From contig NZ_PIGG01000031.1 in NCBI RefSeq assembly GCF_002924445.1, positions 310,001 to 374,000 on the forward strand: 64,000 bases of DNA, in the 5' to 3' direction. This document shows, in pieces, positions 63,430 to 64,000 of the stretch; position 1 is the stretch's first letter, and every line of letters starts with the position of its first letter. The notes under the pieces were generated by a model that worked only from the letters and a program-made list of their open reading frames with translations, searched no databases and was not told the origin of the DNA. A program made the position numbers and the translations under genes. The DNA is from Minwuia thermotolerans (GTDB taxonomy: Bacteria > Pseudomonadota > Alphaproteobacteria > Minwuiales > Minwuiaceae).

Positions 63430-64000
63430 TCAGGGCGTCAGCACCACGCGCCCCAGCGCCTTGCGGTCGCGCACCTCGGCCCAGGCTTCCCGGAATCTCT
63501 CCAGCGGCCAGGCGGCGTGGACATGCGGGTGGATCGCACCCTCGGCCCAGAGCGCCTTCAGGCTGTCCATCGCCCGCCGGCGCACGGGCGAGAACCGCAC
63601 CCGTTCGTCGTTCGGGCTCCAGCCCCAGTAGGTGCCCCAGTTGAAGCCCATCACCGAGATGTCCTTCACCAGCAGCAGGTTGACGCCGATCTCCGGGATC
63701 TCGCCGGCGGCGTAGCCGATGGTGAGCACTCGACCGCCCCGATCCAGCGCCCTGAGCGACTGGTGGAAGACCTGTCCGCCGATCGGGTCGTAGACCACGT
63801 CGACGCCCTGCCCGTCCGTCAGCGCCAGCACCTCGTCCTTGAAGTTTTCCGTGCGGCTGTCCAGAACATGGTCAGCGCCACGGTCCTTCAGCCAGTCCCG
63901 CTTCTCCGCCGTCCCGGCCCGGGCAATGACCGTGGCGCCATGCGCCTTCGACAGTTCCACCGCGGCAAGGCCGACGCCGCCCCCTGCCCCGTGTACCAGC
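63430..64000 (-). CDS. NADPH:quinone oxidoreductase family protein, C-terminal part (cut by window edge)
   Basis: About 190 residues of a zinc-independent medium-chain dehydrogenase/reductase. The Rossmann motif is LVHGAGGGVGLAAVELSKA, followed by GADHVLDSRTENF, the conserved VVYDPIGGQVFHQSL and GGRVLTIGYAAGEIP. It ends HAAWPLERFREAWAEVRDRKALGRVVLTP, the normal family end. The N-terminal catalytic domain lies beyond 64000. It is outside the island and ordinary chromosomal content. Confidence 0.92.
   Translation of the reverse strand, partial: LVHGAGGGVGLAAVELSKAHGATVIARAGTAEKRDWLKDRGADHVLDSRTENFKDEVLALTDGQGVDVVYDPIGGQVFHQSLRALDRGGRVLTIGYAAGEIPEIGVNLLLVKDISVMGFNWGTYWGWSPNDERVRFSPVRRRAMDSLKALWAEGAIHPHVHAAWPLERFREAWAEVRDRKALGRVVLTP

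Overview
The window is GC-rich DNA (about two thirds G+C by eye), almost fully coding, and most probably chromosomal sequence of an alphaproteobacterium. Supporting signs are a Caulobacter-type cpa/tad pilus locus, an LdtR-like MarR regulator, a soluble chemoreceptor, HWE/HisKA_2 and multi-PAS cytoplasmic kinases, a CHASE2 cyclase, and a P4-type integrase at a tRNA-Thr gene. The genus cannot be fixed from the sequence alone.

Layout. 1-599: 5' part of a PAS histidine kinase (minus strand, cut by the window edge). 850-13298: a complete Flp/Tad pilus locus in three blocks: tadG/tadE-like minor pilins (plus strand), a MarR regulator divergent from the tadD-like TPR lipoprotein, and a long minus-strand operon flp-cpaA-cpaB-cpaC-cpaD-cpaE-cpaF-tadB-tadC. 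The same 12-bp palindrome lies about 120 bp upstream of both the tadG block and flp. 13565-18411: a periplasmic protein with a CHASE2 class III cyclase, a convergent caspase-like protein, and a small orphan gene. 18517-24509: a minus-strand series of five exported Gly-rich or acidic low-complexity proteins plus a BBP2-type outer-membrane barrel, next to a Crp/Fnr regulator (24703-25455). Perfect TTGAT-N4-ATCAA sites lie upstream of two of the Gly-rich genes. 25532-37124: a signalling block with a receiver, a 1326-residue hybrid kinase, a kinase with eight PAS domains, a soluble methyl-accepting protein, a NarL-type regulator and a short kinase. 37222-51156: one giant gene for an RTX adhesin of about 4644 residues.

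51.8-63.3 kb: an integrated island at the 3' end of tRNA-Thr(CGT). An imperfect direct repeat of the tRNA end and TACCAAC-type arm repeats lie at both ends. The island carries a P4-type integrase, an AlpA-like protein, an HTH/zinc-finger protein with a second tyrosine recombinase, and a tightly overlapping four-gene operon: MmeI-like DNA methyltransferase, PUA/EVE-like plus GIY-YIG-like protein, SF2 helicase, GIY-YIG nuclease. This operon is the best candidate for an uncharacterised restriction-type defence system. The methyltransferase would mark self DNA; the helicase and the two nuclease candidates would act on foreign DNA. 63.4-64.0 kb: C-terminal part of a quinone oxidoreductase.

All functional calls are from reading motifs; no database search was run.
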